Shown here piece after piece: positions 44,691 through 58,080 of a stretch of 64,000 nt of DNA. The notes below the pieces were generated by a model that did no database searches, had not been told where the DNA came from, and saw only the letters and a program-made list of their open reading frames with translations. The DNA lies in the NCBI RefSeq assembly GCF_018812025.1, contig NC_063051.1:1066001-1130000 (forward strand). Reading direction: 5' to 3'. Positions within the stretch are counted from its first letter, which is position 1. Every line of letters begins with the position of its first letter. This DNA is from Megalobrama amblycephala. Its lineage: Eukaryota > Chordata > Actinopteri > Cypriniformes > Xenocyprididae. A program made the translations under genes and the position numbers.

Positions 44691-45010
44691 TATCATCATC
44701 ATATTCTTAAAAAAAATAAATAATAAAAATCTGCATGGTTTTCTTATTAACATGAAATATTAAGTAAGATATTTTGAAGAATTTACAAACTGCTATTTTC
44801 TATAAACATGCTTGTGAACTATACTTGGCATCGTTGACATCAAACCATTTGAACTGAATTGAATTGAATTGAATTGAATTGAATTGAATTGAATTGAATT
44901 GAATTGAATTGAATGAGAGCTACAGTGGACTTTCATTGTATAGAAAAGAAAACATGAGGGAAAGTAAATCATGAAAGCATTTTCATTTTTGTATTGAACT
45001 ATTCCTTTAA
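44549..45010. mobile_element. family A-like MITE enclosing two microsatellites
   Basis: The left TTAAAGGAATAGTTACTTCA and the right TTCATTTTTGTATTGAACTA / TTCCTTTAA are inverted termini. The interior has (ATC)n at 44651-44702 and (TGAAT)n, about 12 units, at 44855-44914. Confidence 0.65.
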
Positions 45011-46439
<1,429 letters not shown>

Positions 46440-46530
46440 TTCTTTCCTCTTTCATGCTTCACAGAAAAAGAAAGTCATATGGGACTGGAACGACACAAGG
46501 GTGGGTAAATGATGACAGATCTGTCATTTT
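46440..46530 (+). mobile_element. right-half remnant of a family A MITE
   Basis: GTGGGTAAATGATGACAGAT preceded by AAAGAAAGTCATATGGGACT fits the family A right half; the terminal repeat itself is gone. Confidence 0.5.
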
Positions 46531-46659
46531 TTGAGAGAGGATCTTTTTAACGTTGCATCCTTCAAAACAATCGTGTTGAAAACATTCTCCATTCTCCTCA
46601 TTGAGCAATCAGATGTCAGACCAATCATCCTCTCCTTTTGTGTGTCACTGTCACTGCAG

Positions 46660-46789
46660 CAGCTCGGTCTAAAGTTGATCTCCAAGACAGTTACTATGAA
46701 TATAACAGCTACTGCGGTGAAGAGAGGCAAAAAAAGACCTGAAAATCCGGTTTGGAGAAGTGGAGTCCCTCCCAATGCATCTTTCTCAG
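46660..46789 (+). CDS. possible orphan internal exon (open in one frame, good splice sites)
   Basis: A pyrimidine-rich tract and CACTGCAG precede 46660, and TTTCTCAG then GTATGT follows 46789. Only one frame is open: QLGLKLISKTVTMNITATAV then KRGKKRPENPVWRSGVPPNA and SFS. I recognise no family. No partner exon could be found nearby, so this may be chance. The donor runs directly into a (TG)n tract (about 46793-46824). Confidence 0.15.
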
Positions 46790-46824
<35 letters not shown>

Positions 46825-46830
<6 letters not shown>

Positions 46831-49088
46831 CTTTATCACGGAATAAATTAGAGCTCGACTCCTTTCATGTTGTGATGGTTTCTCATTGTCTTGGGTGTGA
46901 GAAAAAAAATCAAACTGTACAGATGCAGTGAGTCACTCATTCAGAGGCACCATGGGCTGGGAAGGAAACATAAGAACAAGGTGTGCTGGTTTTTGGCAGA
47001 TGTTTCAGCTTAAAGAGCAGATCAGCTATTGGGAAATCACATTTCTGGGTGGTGGTGACAAACACTGAGGAAAGACAGATTGTTATTTATGATTTCCAGT
47101 GAACAGATGCAGAACAAATATCCTGCTATTACTTGAAGTTGTCTTATGAGTTGCACTGCAACTTTTATTCAGTGTTTTCCAGTACTGTACATTGTTAAAT
47201 GGAGATACAGGGAAAACACTTCAATTTTCATATAATATATTAATATATTGCACATCACCTACTTTCTCATAGAGTCTGAAAACGGTTCGTTTGAATATTC
47301 AGTCTCTCTAAACCCCTCCTTTCCACAAGCCTTCTCTGCTCTGATTGGTCTGACGGCCCAGTCTGTTGTGATTGGTCGACCGCTTACAGAGTGTGTTGGA
47401 AACTAAACACCCATTACCATATCTGAATTTCAGCTTCAGCTCTTCCTCGATACACAGTGATATGAACAGTAACGCTGGTCGGTTTTACCATATCAATTCC
47501 AGCGCATCCTGCATCCAAAGTGGATTCGCAGCACAGAAAACAGCGTCTTTTCGACATGAACAACACAAACCAAACTCTTCCAGTCTCAGCTACAACTACG
47601 GTGTTTGAGGCGGGGCAAATTTGACATTGTTCGTGGGCAGCCAATGAAGACCATAGACTGGCATTATGCAAATTTGTTACATTGTTATGTAGGTATGTAG
47701 CAGGAATTGAGACTGGAATTGCTGACGACTCGTTTCAGGCGGTTCAGAATCGATTCTTTCTTTTAGGAGACAGTAACTTCATTTGTTGCAGACATTTTAC
47801 ATTCACAAACAGCTATATTATGCACTTCATGAAATGTAATATTCGAAAAAAGCACTTTAAGCCATCATAAGTGTTCTCCAAAGGCTTTTCCAAAAATGTG
47901 GACAACTTAATTATCCTAAATCTCTCGGCTTGTTTGTTGTTCTCTAAGAAGATTTTTGCCACGTGGATGATAAAACAGGTGCTAACCACATTGCAACACC
48001 TTGAAAACCACACAACACCCTAGTATATTGTGTTGGTGAGTTTTGCATGGGCACACGTTTTCATCAGAATGTAAAAATGTAGTTCTCACATGATTATGTT
48101 TAGTATTTAAAGCCACTCGGTGTCTTGTGTAGCAGCAGAAGTATGCCGCCCGTGAGAGAGTTCCAGTCTGAACGTGTCAAGCTGTGACACGTTTTGCTGA
48201 ATTCGCACAGTACATGTAATAAGGCGAGAAGTGTAACCCTTTACAGGCAGCATGAGAGAAGCAAAGCCCTTAATTCCACTTAATCAACTGAAAGGATTTA
48301 CAGAATGAGAGAATACAAATGTTTCCGGATGTTTCCAAAATAAGAGGCATTAGGTGAGATGTTAATCAAGGACAGGCTGAAGATTATACAAACACACTGG
48401 AATGAAAAATGCCTCTTCTAAGTTTCCCCCCCTTATACTTTCTTTTTCTTTTTCTTCTCCCGTCATGGTCTGTTGTATTTATTTATGGTTAGTTAGCAAG
48501 TAAAGGCTCACTTCATAAACCCAAGTGCACTCATTGACCTATCAATGTTAGCCTTCTATCAAGATTACATGCAACAAAACTGGAAGTCAAGACTTGTATG
48601 AGCGTAAAGATGAATATTATAGAGGTAAAAAAGACAAGACATACAAATTAGGCACTTAGTAATGATTTAACCCAGAATGATGAAGCATATCTATGTGAGC
48701 TGTTTCATCTGGACAAAGTAATTTTTGGGGTTCTAATCAAGCCATCCTTGTTGGACAGTAGAATAATATTCTGTACATTCACAACGTTTCGTGTCTCTGT
48801 GTTTTTGGTTGCTAGTAGACATCCATACTGGTTAAACTGATGCCAACTAACTATATCTAGGGTTTTAAACTATGCATACTTTTATATTTCAGAGATATTT
48901 ATTTATATTTCTTTTATACTTTTTCCCCCTTTTTGTTTTACGAAGATCACATAAAAACTTTTTGTCTTTATTTTTGCTATTTATACAATCAAACATTTTG
49001 CACAAAATATTAAAATAGTTTATGATGTTTCAGTCTTATTTAGATAATTAATAATACAAAAACATAATATAAATGAATAATAATTCAT
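46825..49088. other. intergenic; degenerate repeats only
   Basis: The block 47270-47690 has two ATTGGTC motifs and a GC-rich, gene-like look but no intact frame; it resembles interiors of non-autonomous fish DNA elements. Around 47975-48080 there are fragments of a repeat also seen near 53960-54050 (GAATGTAAAAAT words). Confidence 0.4.
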
Positions 49089-49221
49089 ATTTTTATGGTG
49101 GATTCACAGATATTGAGATTGAAAGTGTGGATCTGAGACAAGATTAAAACACTAATTCCCAAACATAAAATATATTTGTCCCACACTTTCAGTCTTAAAA
49201 TCTGTAAATCCACCATAAAAA
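49089..49221. repeat. 133-bp hairpin followed by (GA)n and (TA)n
   Basis: TTTTTATGGTGGATT at the left is mirrored by AATCCACCATAAAAA at the right, with GAAAGTGTGG / CCACACTTTC further in. Immediately after come (GA)n at 49221-49240, poly-T at 49258-49280 and (AT)n at 49297-49334. Confidence 0.75.
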
Positions 49222-49249
49222 TGAGAGAGAGAGAGAGAGATATATATAT

Positions 49250-49280
<31 letters not shown>

Positions 49281-49292
49281 TATTTATTTAAA

Positions 49293-49335
<43 letters not shown>

Positions 49336-49340
<5 letters not shown>

Positions 49341-50752
49341 TTTAAATAATACAATAATTTTATTATTATTATTATTTTTAATCTAAATACGAGTAAAATA
49401 TCCATAAACTACTTAAATATTTTATTGTGTAAAACTGATGATTTCTATCAATTTTTTATACAAATTCTAACTGTCCCTCAGTTATGGTGTCACTGTCTCC
49501 ACAATCAGCAATTTTGCCCCAAGTAATATTTTTTTATGTAAGTATACTTGTTTACCAAGAAGACGTCAGTGAAGAGCTTGAGATGAAATATGAGACATGT
49601 GATCAGTGAAAACAAAAGACAAACAGAACGTTTCCAGAAAGTAAATATCACTGGTGAACAGAATATTGTTATTGTGCATCATTTCCAGTCAAGCTGTAAT
49701 TTGTTAAATTATGCTATTTAAGTGTAAAAATAGTGTTGTGTGGATTTAGGATGCATAAAATTCTAGCTGTGACATTAATTTATGACAAATAGCCATTTCC
49801 ACCACAGAATGCATCAAATTAAATAAAGTACAGTTACAGTGTGAAAAGAGTGTTTTAAGTGGGGTTTTTTCCAGAGAGATCCTGTTGGAGAAACATCCAG
49901 CTATTTAGCTATTTTTTACAATGTTTGTACACAAAAAAAGATCCTAAAAAAATATGCTTTCCAGATGATGCATTTTATCACAGATGTTGATCTAAATGAT
50001 TAAACACTTGCAACCTTTAATAAACCAAAGTGATTTCAATTTACCGACTATCCATCAGTCGAATCACCACTTTTACTTTCATTTCAGTTTGTTGTTTATT
50101 TTAGACATTCCCCAGTCTACAGTATCATTGTGTTTGTCTTTTCTTCTCGGTTTGGCATGAAAGCGCTTCTCAAAGGTTTTTGCATGTTATGCTGGGCTAG
50201 ACCAGGCTGAGCCTGTTGTGTGTACTTGGCCTACAGGGAGAGGTCACTCAAATCTGGGGCAAGACGAGGAGGTCAGAGGCAGTTGAACCAAAAGCGTGTG
50301 AAGGTGATCTCCCCGATATACACTCTTTGTGTACGTCTGTGTATCTGCGTGTGTGTCTAGGGGGCTGAAGCAAAGGAAGTGGATGAAAGAGGCAAAGCAA
50401 GGCCAAGGGTGGGAGGGGAGCCGCATGTAAACATCCTGCGGGCAACGGGACTCATCCTGGGAAATATTTGTCTTAGCTGGTAACGCAGAGAGGCAGCCAA
50501 AGCCTTCATCTGGCCCTCAGCTATTTTCTCAGAAAATCTGGAGGGACGAAGGGCGGAAAGGAGATGGACAGAGAGAGAGAGAGAGAAAGTACAGTGATGG
50601 GTAAATGGCAGAGACGTCATGTACAGTGGGAGCGTGTCTTCACCACTTTCTGGCATGGATGATTTTGTCCACACCACTTTATGTCACCAAAAACACTAGT
50701 GTTTTGTTTTGTGGCATTGGCATATTTTTTGTGTCAAGCATAAACAAGTTTA
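49336..50752. other. intergenic; unique GC-richer block at 50100-50690
   Basis: The block from about 50100 to 50690 lacks known repeats and is less AT-rich than the flanks, with overlapping minus-strand frames of no recognisable family. It is a candidate conserved non-coding element. Confidence 0.4.
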
Positions 50753-51165
50753 AAAATCAAGACATTTTCTGTTTGAATATATAGTTAAGTGTAATTTATT
50801 CCTGTGATCAAAGCTGAATTTTCAGCATCATTACTCCAGTCTTCAGTGTCACATGATCCCTCAGAAATCATTCTAATATGATGATTTGCTGTTCAAGAAA
50901 CATTTATGATTATTATCAATGTTGAAAACAGTTCATATTTTTTGTGGAAACTGATACTTATTTTTCAGGATGCTTTGATGAATAGAAAGATCAAAAGAAT
51001 AGGTTTTATTTGAAATCTTTTGCAACATTATTTATAAAACATTTTTTGTAACATTTCGCTACATTTAATATAAAATGTTGTATTTTATTTATAAAATGAT
51101 AAAATCTTTACTTTCACTGTTGATCAATTTAATTCTTGCTGAATAAAAGTATTAATTTTGAGCCA
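50753..51165 (-). repeat. dispersed repeat F (copy 4, reverse)
   Basis: It contains TTTCAGCATCATTACTCCAG / TCTTCAGTGTCACATGATCC, the reverse complement of the other copies, then AACATTTATGATTATTATCA. Confidence 0.75.
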
Positions 51166-53064
51166 CACTTGGTACTTTTGTGGTCAAAAGTGGCCGAAGC
51201 CTTGAAATGTAACCTTTCTGGGGTTCAAGTCATCTTATTATTTGCACTTTAAATTTTTTTTCATGATTTGTTATCACAACATTTTTTTTGTCAAATCAAC
51301 TTAGATAATTAATGTGGTTCAGATAACATAATATTTTGAGTTTTTGTCGATTAAACCAATCGCCTTCATTGTATTAACTCAAATTTTTAATTTTAATGAA
51401 TTCAAAATCTCAAAAGGCAACCAGGTAACTTACATTTTTAAATTAAACCAACAATTCTTTTTTTGCAGTGTGGAAACTAAAAAAAATATAATATTTGCAT
51501 TCTCACTTGCTCTAATAGCTAAAGAAAAAAAAATCCACAATAGCATTTCTTTACAAAAGAGGAAAAAAATATTGCGATATTTATTGTTAGTCAGAAGAGA
51601 AAAAGATGGCAAAAACTCATACAGCGGCATTAACTAGTTGTCTGAAATTTAATGCCAAGGTAATATAGTGTTAAACATTAAAAAAAAAAATGAAAGTATA
51701 AAAAACTTTATAATGTTGATGACAAGGATGAAAAGGGTCCGTTCTCTCACCACCATTTTTTAAAACAAAGTGACGCCCATGGCAAACGTCTGTAGATGTT
51801 GACCAATCCAAGAGGGCAAGAGGAAGAGAGGAAGATAGATGCGGACAGGCAGTGTTGGCGTTGGGGGCGAGCGTCCGGAGGGCAGGCGTTCAGGCGCAAG
51901 TGATGATTGGCATCATGGGAGCCCGAGGGCGGCAGCAAGGAGTGTTGGAGGCTTCTGGAGGTGGAGAAAGCAACCTGCAGGTCTTATCTGAAGAACACTG
52001 CAGTCTTTTAAGATCTCATCTGACACTGCTTCTCAAGGCTGATACACACAAACGCAGAAGGAAACGGTCACATCTTGTAGCTCTCGCTCACTGTACGGGC
52101 TTACACACGGTCATACGTGTGGACACACATATATATCGCAGCACAAGATTCTCATTATTAAGATTAACATAATAAAATGTGACATAGAGGAGCTTGTATT
52201 TATTCTCCATGCAGCGGTATGGATGTCTGTAGGCACAAGCCCTGTGGTGCAGCTGTTCCTTACACTGATAAAATGACACAATGCATTCGCATTAAACCCA
52301 TCTCAGAAGATCTGGATAATGATGATCATGTTTGGTGATATTGTGCTTATTTTGTACGCTTGTCATCAGACAATATGGGTTCGAATATATAGAGAGCAGG
52401 ATGGCTGAAAAAATGGCGATAAATATTTATAAAACAATTTAATAGTAGTTAAAAAATTGTGTTTCGTATAGTATGTGTTAACAAAATACTAAAAAAATTA
52501 CATTAAAAAGGCTATCATAATATTTTGCTGTTGATATTTATATACTATTATGGTGTTTATTCATATTTTAAATGAGCTTTTATTTGTATATTTTCAGTTT
52601 ATTTTAATTTTAGTTTATGTTTTGGTAATTTTAATATGTGCTTTTGTCATTTTTAGCAGTTTTTAAAAATATTTCTATTAAAATTAATATTAATTTTCTA
52701 CTTCACTTTTAATTTTAATATTTATTTATTTATTTACTTATTTATTTTAATTTTGCATATAGTCAGATTCAGGCGGTCACAGGCTTCAGTTCCCATCAGT
52801 TTGGTGGACAGCACAATATATTTCAGCATAACAGAGACTGGAGGGACTGTCTGAGAGGGGCTTACATACTTATACTGTACTTGGGGGACAAATGTGTCCT
52901 CATTTGCAAAAACGAAATAAAGTATATAGTGATTATTTTTTTTTTTTTAAATTGCAAAATGTTTTCTATATAGTATGCCCCCATTTAGATATCTAAGTGT
53001 GTGTGTGTTAAATCGAACAATTAGAGTCAGTTCTTATTGTAATTGTTTCACAGTATTGAGTTCT
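51166..53064. other. intergenic; unique block at 51740-52110
   Basis: 51740-52110 is GC-richer, without a recognised family and with short frames only. The rest is AT-rich. No gene was supported. Confidence 0.4.
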
Positions 53065-53871
53065 TAAAGGGGACCTATAATGCCCTTTTTATGTAATATA
53101 AGTCTCTGGTGTCTCCAGAATGTGTTTGTGAAGTTTCAGCTCAAAATCCCCCACAGATCATTTATTAGAGCTTGTCAAATTTGCCCCTGTTTAGATGTGA
53201 GCAAAAACATGCCGTTTTTGAGTGTGTCCCTTTAAATGCAAATGAGCTGCCAGAAGAGGGCGGAGCTTTAACAGCTCAACAACAACAAAGCTGGAGAATC
53301 TCACGCAGCCAAAATGAGGATTGTCAGTAACGGTGTTCAGCCTTACATTGTTCAAACCGGAGTCGACACTGATGGAGAGACTCAGGAAGAAGTTACAACT
53401 TTTAGACGTTTCTGAATGGTTAGAGGATAAATTGATGTAGTTGCTGTGGAGTTGATTCAACTCATCCACTAGCATGTGCCGTCATGTTCATCTTTTGTGT
53501 TGAATTGACCCTCGTTTGTGAAGCAGTCCGGCGTAAAATGACAGCATGACAACAACACTCTACTACAACAACTCTTCCTCTTCTCTAAAGCAGCCCAACA
53601 TGGCCCCGCCCCCTTTGTTGAGTGTTCTCGGGGGCGGGGTTTATGTCAATTTTGGGGTTTGTGATGTCACTAACCTGGGAAGAAGCTCATTGTAGTCCCT
53701 ACCAGCTATTTGTTGTAGTCCTTAAAAAGTGATTTCTGTAAAAGAAAATATCTCCCTTTGCATTGAACTTTGAGTGTCGTAACTTTGCAGATGTTGTTTA
53801 TGCTCAAACAGCAACATTACACACTAACTAAAGTTAAAAAAGTCAATTCATAATCAACCACCCCTTTAAAA
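53065..53871. mobile_element. non-autonomous DNA element, about 805 bp, TTAAAGGGG ends
   Basis: The left end TTAAAGGGGACCTATAATGC and the right end ATAATCAACCACCCCTTTAA are imperfect inverted repeats. Subterminal TTGTGAAGTTTCAGCTCAAA is shared with 28969-29930. The interior is GC-rich and non-coding. Confidence 0.75.
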
Positions 53872-54688
53872 TAATTATTAGTTCTTTCAATAATGCTGTA
53901 ATGTATGGCCCTCCTATTTGTTTGAATATAATTTCTTGTGATCATTTCATCAACTGCATGGCAACTCCCTGACAACCACTCAGAACACAGGCAGGATTTT
54001 TTGCACAGGCAAATTTTAATCAGTTTTCATAGGAGAATGTAAAAATCTAGCCGTAACCTCTCTGCTATACTGACTCACAAGCCATTTGGAGACAATGCTA
54101 ATGTTAGAGAGTTTGAGAAAGACGTGTTTAAACACGCAGCGTTTCACTGGAGGTAAAGTGACTGAATGGAAGAAATTAACAGACACACACACACACACAC
54201 ACACACCGATATGAGTAAGCAGGCCAGCTTTTTTTTCAGGATTTATTGCAACAAGTCTGTGTTGGTTTCTTTACTCAGTGCTGTGGCCAGTTTTAACATT
54301 TTCACTTTCTCATAATATCATTTTTATGTCATAAACATATGCATCTTTTGAGGCATAGAGCATGGGTTGCATTGCAAGGAAGCAAACCAAGCCAATTGAT
54401 CACAGTTTGTTTTTTATAATTGTTCTCATCTGTAGCGCAGGGACAGTTTTTGTAGTGCATGCCATAACAACGCCCCGATTCAGTTTTGTAACAGAAGGAA
54501 ATGTCATATAACTGAATCTCATAGACATAAATAGAGTCTCACTGCTTGCTCGGGATCACGAACTGGGTGTTAAATAACACAAGTAGCACACATGCATTAC
54601 AGATACGGCAAGTGCAATAACTTATATTTACATTATGATTATGTTGTGTTTGTTATACTAATATTGATATTAGGGACGCTTAATGTGC
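53872..54688. other. intergenic; (AC)n at 54181-54206
   Basis: No gene was seen. Repeat fragments with GAATGTAAAAATCTAG near 54030. Confidence 0.4.
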
Positions 54689-55077
54689 AGGCTTAAAGTT
54701 GACATGAAACGGAAGTTGCGCTAGTCTTTTCTTCTCTATATTGTGACATAAATCTGAGTGAAACAGCTGCTCGAACAAGAACAAATGTGGGGCAGGGCTT
54801 GATTTTGTCCGTGGAGGAATTGATTGGATGGTTGTGGTTTGCTATTGGTGGATCTCATGTGAGTGACAGGTTGCCCCGCCCTCGTCATCAGAGAAGAGGG
54901 AGGGAAAGTTATTTTGATTAAACATCACGGGGGCACATGAATTTTAAAAAATATTGATGTGCACAGATCAATAATTTATAACAAACTCTTTCTCATGCAA
55001 TTCTAAACTGAAACTATACAGAATAGTATATACTGTATGTATTTAGAGTGCTTTTATGGTGCATTTTCACTTTAAAT
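54689..55077. mobile_element. small non-autonomous DNA element, TTAAAGTTGACATGAAA end
   Basis: The left end TTAAAGTTGACATGAAAC and the right end GTGCATTTTCACTTTAA are approximate inverted repeats, about 390 bp apart. The interior has CCCCGCC and ATTGGTGG motifs. Confidence 0.55.
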
Positions 55078-55982
55078 GATTGCCAGAACAGAATGTTTCT
55101 TTTGTGCCGTTTGAAATGCACATACAAGCCCTTTTATGCTCCGCAAGTGGAAGGGGGGCATATTATGCAAGAGCCTGTGGTGTTGGAAGGGCAAATTACA
55201 TCGCTGTCTCTTCCAGTGAACGTCACATTGTCACACACACTGCTGTCCTTCCCCAGAGCTCAGTGTAACCCTGAAGAACACACACACAAGCGTACACACA
55301 CACGACTTATCGAGTGCACAGAGCAGTCATTGCACACCATAAAACACCATTTCTATTAAAGTGTAATGGAGTAAGACAGGCTGGTTACACTAACATGATG
55401 AAGAACTTTACCACCAGAGTAGTGTGGATGTCACAAATCGCTTATTTAATCGCCAATAAGAGTTAAAACAGATCAGCCCACCAAATCAGAACAATCTGTT
55501 CCAAAAACTAGTGCATGCTTTTATAAGATCATGGTAACCGACTAGTAATGACTAAAGTGTTACCAAATCCGTCAGAAGAAATTACTATCCAAAAACCTCA
55601 AATGCTTGCGCTGGCTTCAGTCATTACGAGGGAGTTATCATGAGTTTCACTTTAGAACTTTGTCCCAAATAATTAGTATTTGGTAATAGGGTTTGGTTGA
55701 TGATGATTTTCACTTTAAAATAATGTTAGAAATAATCAGTAATTCCTTTAAATTGATGTAGTAACATGTGAGTCATTACTAACCTTACAAAAACCTCAAA
55801 AGCTTCAGTCATTACTGTGGAGTTATCATGCTTTTCACTTCAGATTACTGTTCCAAATAATTAATTAATCCTTCTGAAGGATTTGATTTGAGTCGACTAG
55901 TGGGTTTCCATGATCTTTAGAATTAATTATATGTTATGCGTAATTCACATTAATTATGAGCCTGTATATACAGTAGTAGTTC
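55078..55982. other. intergenic; approximately 200-bp direct duplication at about 55590-55860
   Basis: Two passages share AAAACCTCAAA, GCTTCAGTCATTAC, GGAGTTATCATG and TTTCACTT in the same order, about 200 bases apart. The rest is unassigned. Confidence 0.45.
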
Positions 55983-56265
55983 TAGGGTTGGGTATTGTTT
56001 GGATTTTAATGATTCTGATTCTGCTTACCGAGTCCTAATTTTGATTATAATAAGGTAAAAAAAAAAAAAAAAACACATTTACATAAATGTTTTTTTTAAC
56101 CTAAATTAAATATACGTTACAAATATAAATTAAATATACATTACAAATATAGTTACAAAAGTTAAGTCAAGAACAGTGAGTGAATCTTTATTTGATTCAT
56201 GTTATTATAGTGACTGCGGCAGGAATATTAGGCTGCTGTCACTTTAAGAGCTGCACTGATCCAAT
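55983..56265 (-). repeat. dispersed repeat G, reverse copy
   Basis: It starts AGGGTTGGGTATTG and contains GATTCTGATTCTGCTTACCG and TAGTTACAAAAGTTAAGTCA, then GGCAGGAATATTAGGCTGCT / GTCACTTTAA. It mirrors 3665-4205. Confidence 0.65.
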
Positions 56266-56887
56266 ATACTGTTAAGGTGATGATGCACAGGGCAACTTTT
56301 TGGGCAGTGTTGCCATTAACGGGCAACCTGGTGAGAAACAGGGCAACTAATTAAGGCAACGTATTGGCAGCAACCAATCAGAGAGGAGCAAATCTATTGC
56401 CAACCCAATAAATACTTTATTATAAACAGTTGTTATGCATTTTATTCCAACTTTTCAAATATTTTCTTATTTTTATTAGATATAAATGCCTTTCCGATCT
56501 GATTTGTGATAGGAAAAGGGAGAAGAGCGAGTTTTTTTTTTTTTTTTTTTTGTCGATCGCGTCAAAAGCTACTTACACATGCCATACGCCCTACAGCCTA
56601 CACCACTACAGATGTTAAATAAAACTCGTCTTTTTAGTATTTAACTGAAAACATTTGATGGCTAAATTACAGCCTGCGCACATTAAATGGGACATCTGTT
56701 GGTATTTTAAGCATTAAATGAGGTAAATTCCCTGTTTTGGGTTGACACAAGATATAAGTTAATCTTGACATTAGTGTTTATGAGGCCTAAATTTAAGATT
56801 AATTCTGTTCATCATATAAAGCGATCAAGTCTCTTCAGAAAATTTGGACCAAATTAATTCATATGGATTAGTTTTACAATCTCTTTA

Positions 56888-57045
56888 GTGCTACAGTAGT
56901 TATGTAGCTGTCTATGGAGGGACAGAAATCTCTCAGATTTCATCAAAAAGATCTTTATTTTTGTTCCGAGGATGAGCGAAAGTTTGGAACGACATGAGGG
57001 CGAGTAATTAATGACAGAATTTTCATTTTTGGGTGAACTAACCCT
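56888..57045 (+). mobile_element. right-half remnant related to the 2563-3673 element
   Basis: CTCAGATTTCATCAAAAAGA, then GAGTAATTAATGACAGAATT / TTCATTTTTGGGTGAACTAA, match the right half of that element. Confidence 0.7.
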
Positions 57046-57540
57046 TGAACTTACGGTGCTGTCTAGGTAGGCCGCTCACTAGGTTTTGAAACAGTGCCTT
57101 AATGTAAGATCAGGGAAGGTCAAAAGCATCCAGTGAAACAGAAGACAGTTCATTTTTATTGTCTCTCTGTCTATCCATCTTTCTGTCTCCCCTTAAGCCA
57201 TGCAGATGAGTCTTGCGAAGATTAATTAGTGAATTAACTGAGCCTCCCTCAGGACTTTAGCCACGCCTCCTGCCGTAGGAGGTGCACTCAATTAGATCTA
57301 AACAGAAGCTTTCTCAAGTTCCTGTGGGGAGGGGGACCTTTTAATTGAATTATCATTACGCCCTGTCCTGATTATTCTCTTTGCATTGTCCTCCATCGTG
57401 TTAGACGTCCTGCCTTCAGCGACAGCTCGTGAGTTTAATGTGAGTAGAGAGGGATACACACGTACATGCATGTAACCCCACTTCAGCTGCATGACCTCAC
57501 ATACACCACTGTGTGAATGATATGTATACATATATATATG
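57046..57540. other. unique block, candidate conserved regulatory DNA
   Basis: Repeat-free between two MITE remnants, mixed GC-rich and TAAT-rich words (AGATTAATTAGTGAATTAAC at about 57218; CCTTTTAATTGAATTATCAT at about 57337). TAAT cores suit homeodomain sites, but this is only suggestive. Confidence 0.3.
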
Positions 57541-57717
57541 ATAAATAATGTTGACATTAATCTATTGTTTAACATCAATATTTTAGGCTAAATTTCATAT
57601 TTACATTCAATGAAAATGTATATATTTTAGTGCACTTTTTTCACCATTTATTTGATCTTTATTCCATGGTGTCTCTCATTTAAAGTCAACATAAATCAAA
57701 ACTGACACTCTTTACAT

Positions 57718-58080
57718 AAAGGATTAGTTCACTTCAGAATTCAAATTTCCTGATAATTTACTCACCTTCATGTCATCCAAGATGTTTATGTCTTTCTTTC
57801 TTCAGTCGAAAAGAAATTAAGGTTTTTAAAGAAAACATTCCAGGATTTTTCTCCATATAGTGGACTTCAACAGTTACCAACCGGTTGAAGGTCCAAATGT
57901 CAGTTTCAGTGCAGCTTCAAAGGGCTCCCAGACGAGGAATAAGGGTTTTATCTAGTGAAACGATCGGCTATTTAAAAAAAAAAAAAAAAAAGTATACTTT
58001 TAACCACAAATGCTCGTCTTGCACTGCTCTGCGATGCTCCACGCATTACGTAATCACGTTGGAAAGGTCACGTGTGTAGT
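57718..58080 (+). mobile_element. fold-back MITE family C, left-half copy
   Basis: It starts AAAGGATTAGTTCACTTCAG and contains CAGTTTCAGTGCAGCTTCAA and CCAGACGAGGAATAAGGGTT, ending near ACGTTGGAAAGGTCACGTG. The right half is missing. Confidence 0.75.

Noticed and set aside
47372..47608. 78-codon frame near two ATTGGTC motifs
   Set aside because: No recognisable domain; the block resembles the GC-rich interior of non-autonomous DNA elements.
50357..50677. 106-codon minus-strand frame (contains ALAASLRYQLRQIFPRM)
   Set aside because: No start context, splice support or family resemblance; overlapping frames in other registers are equally long.
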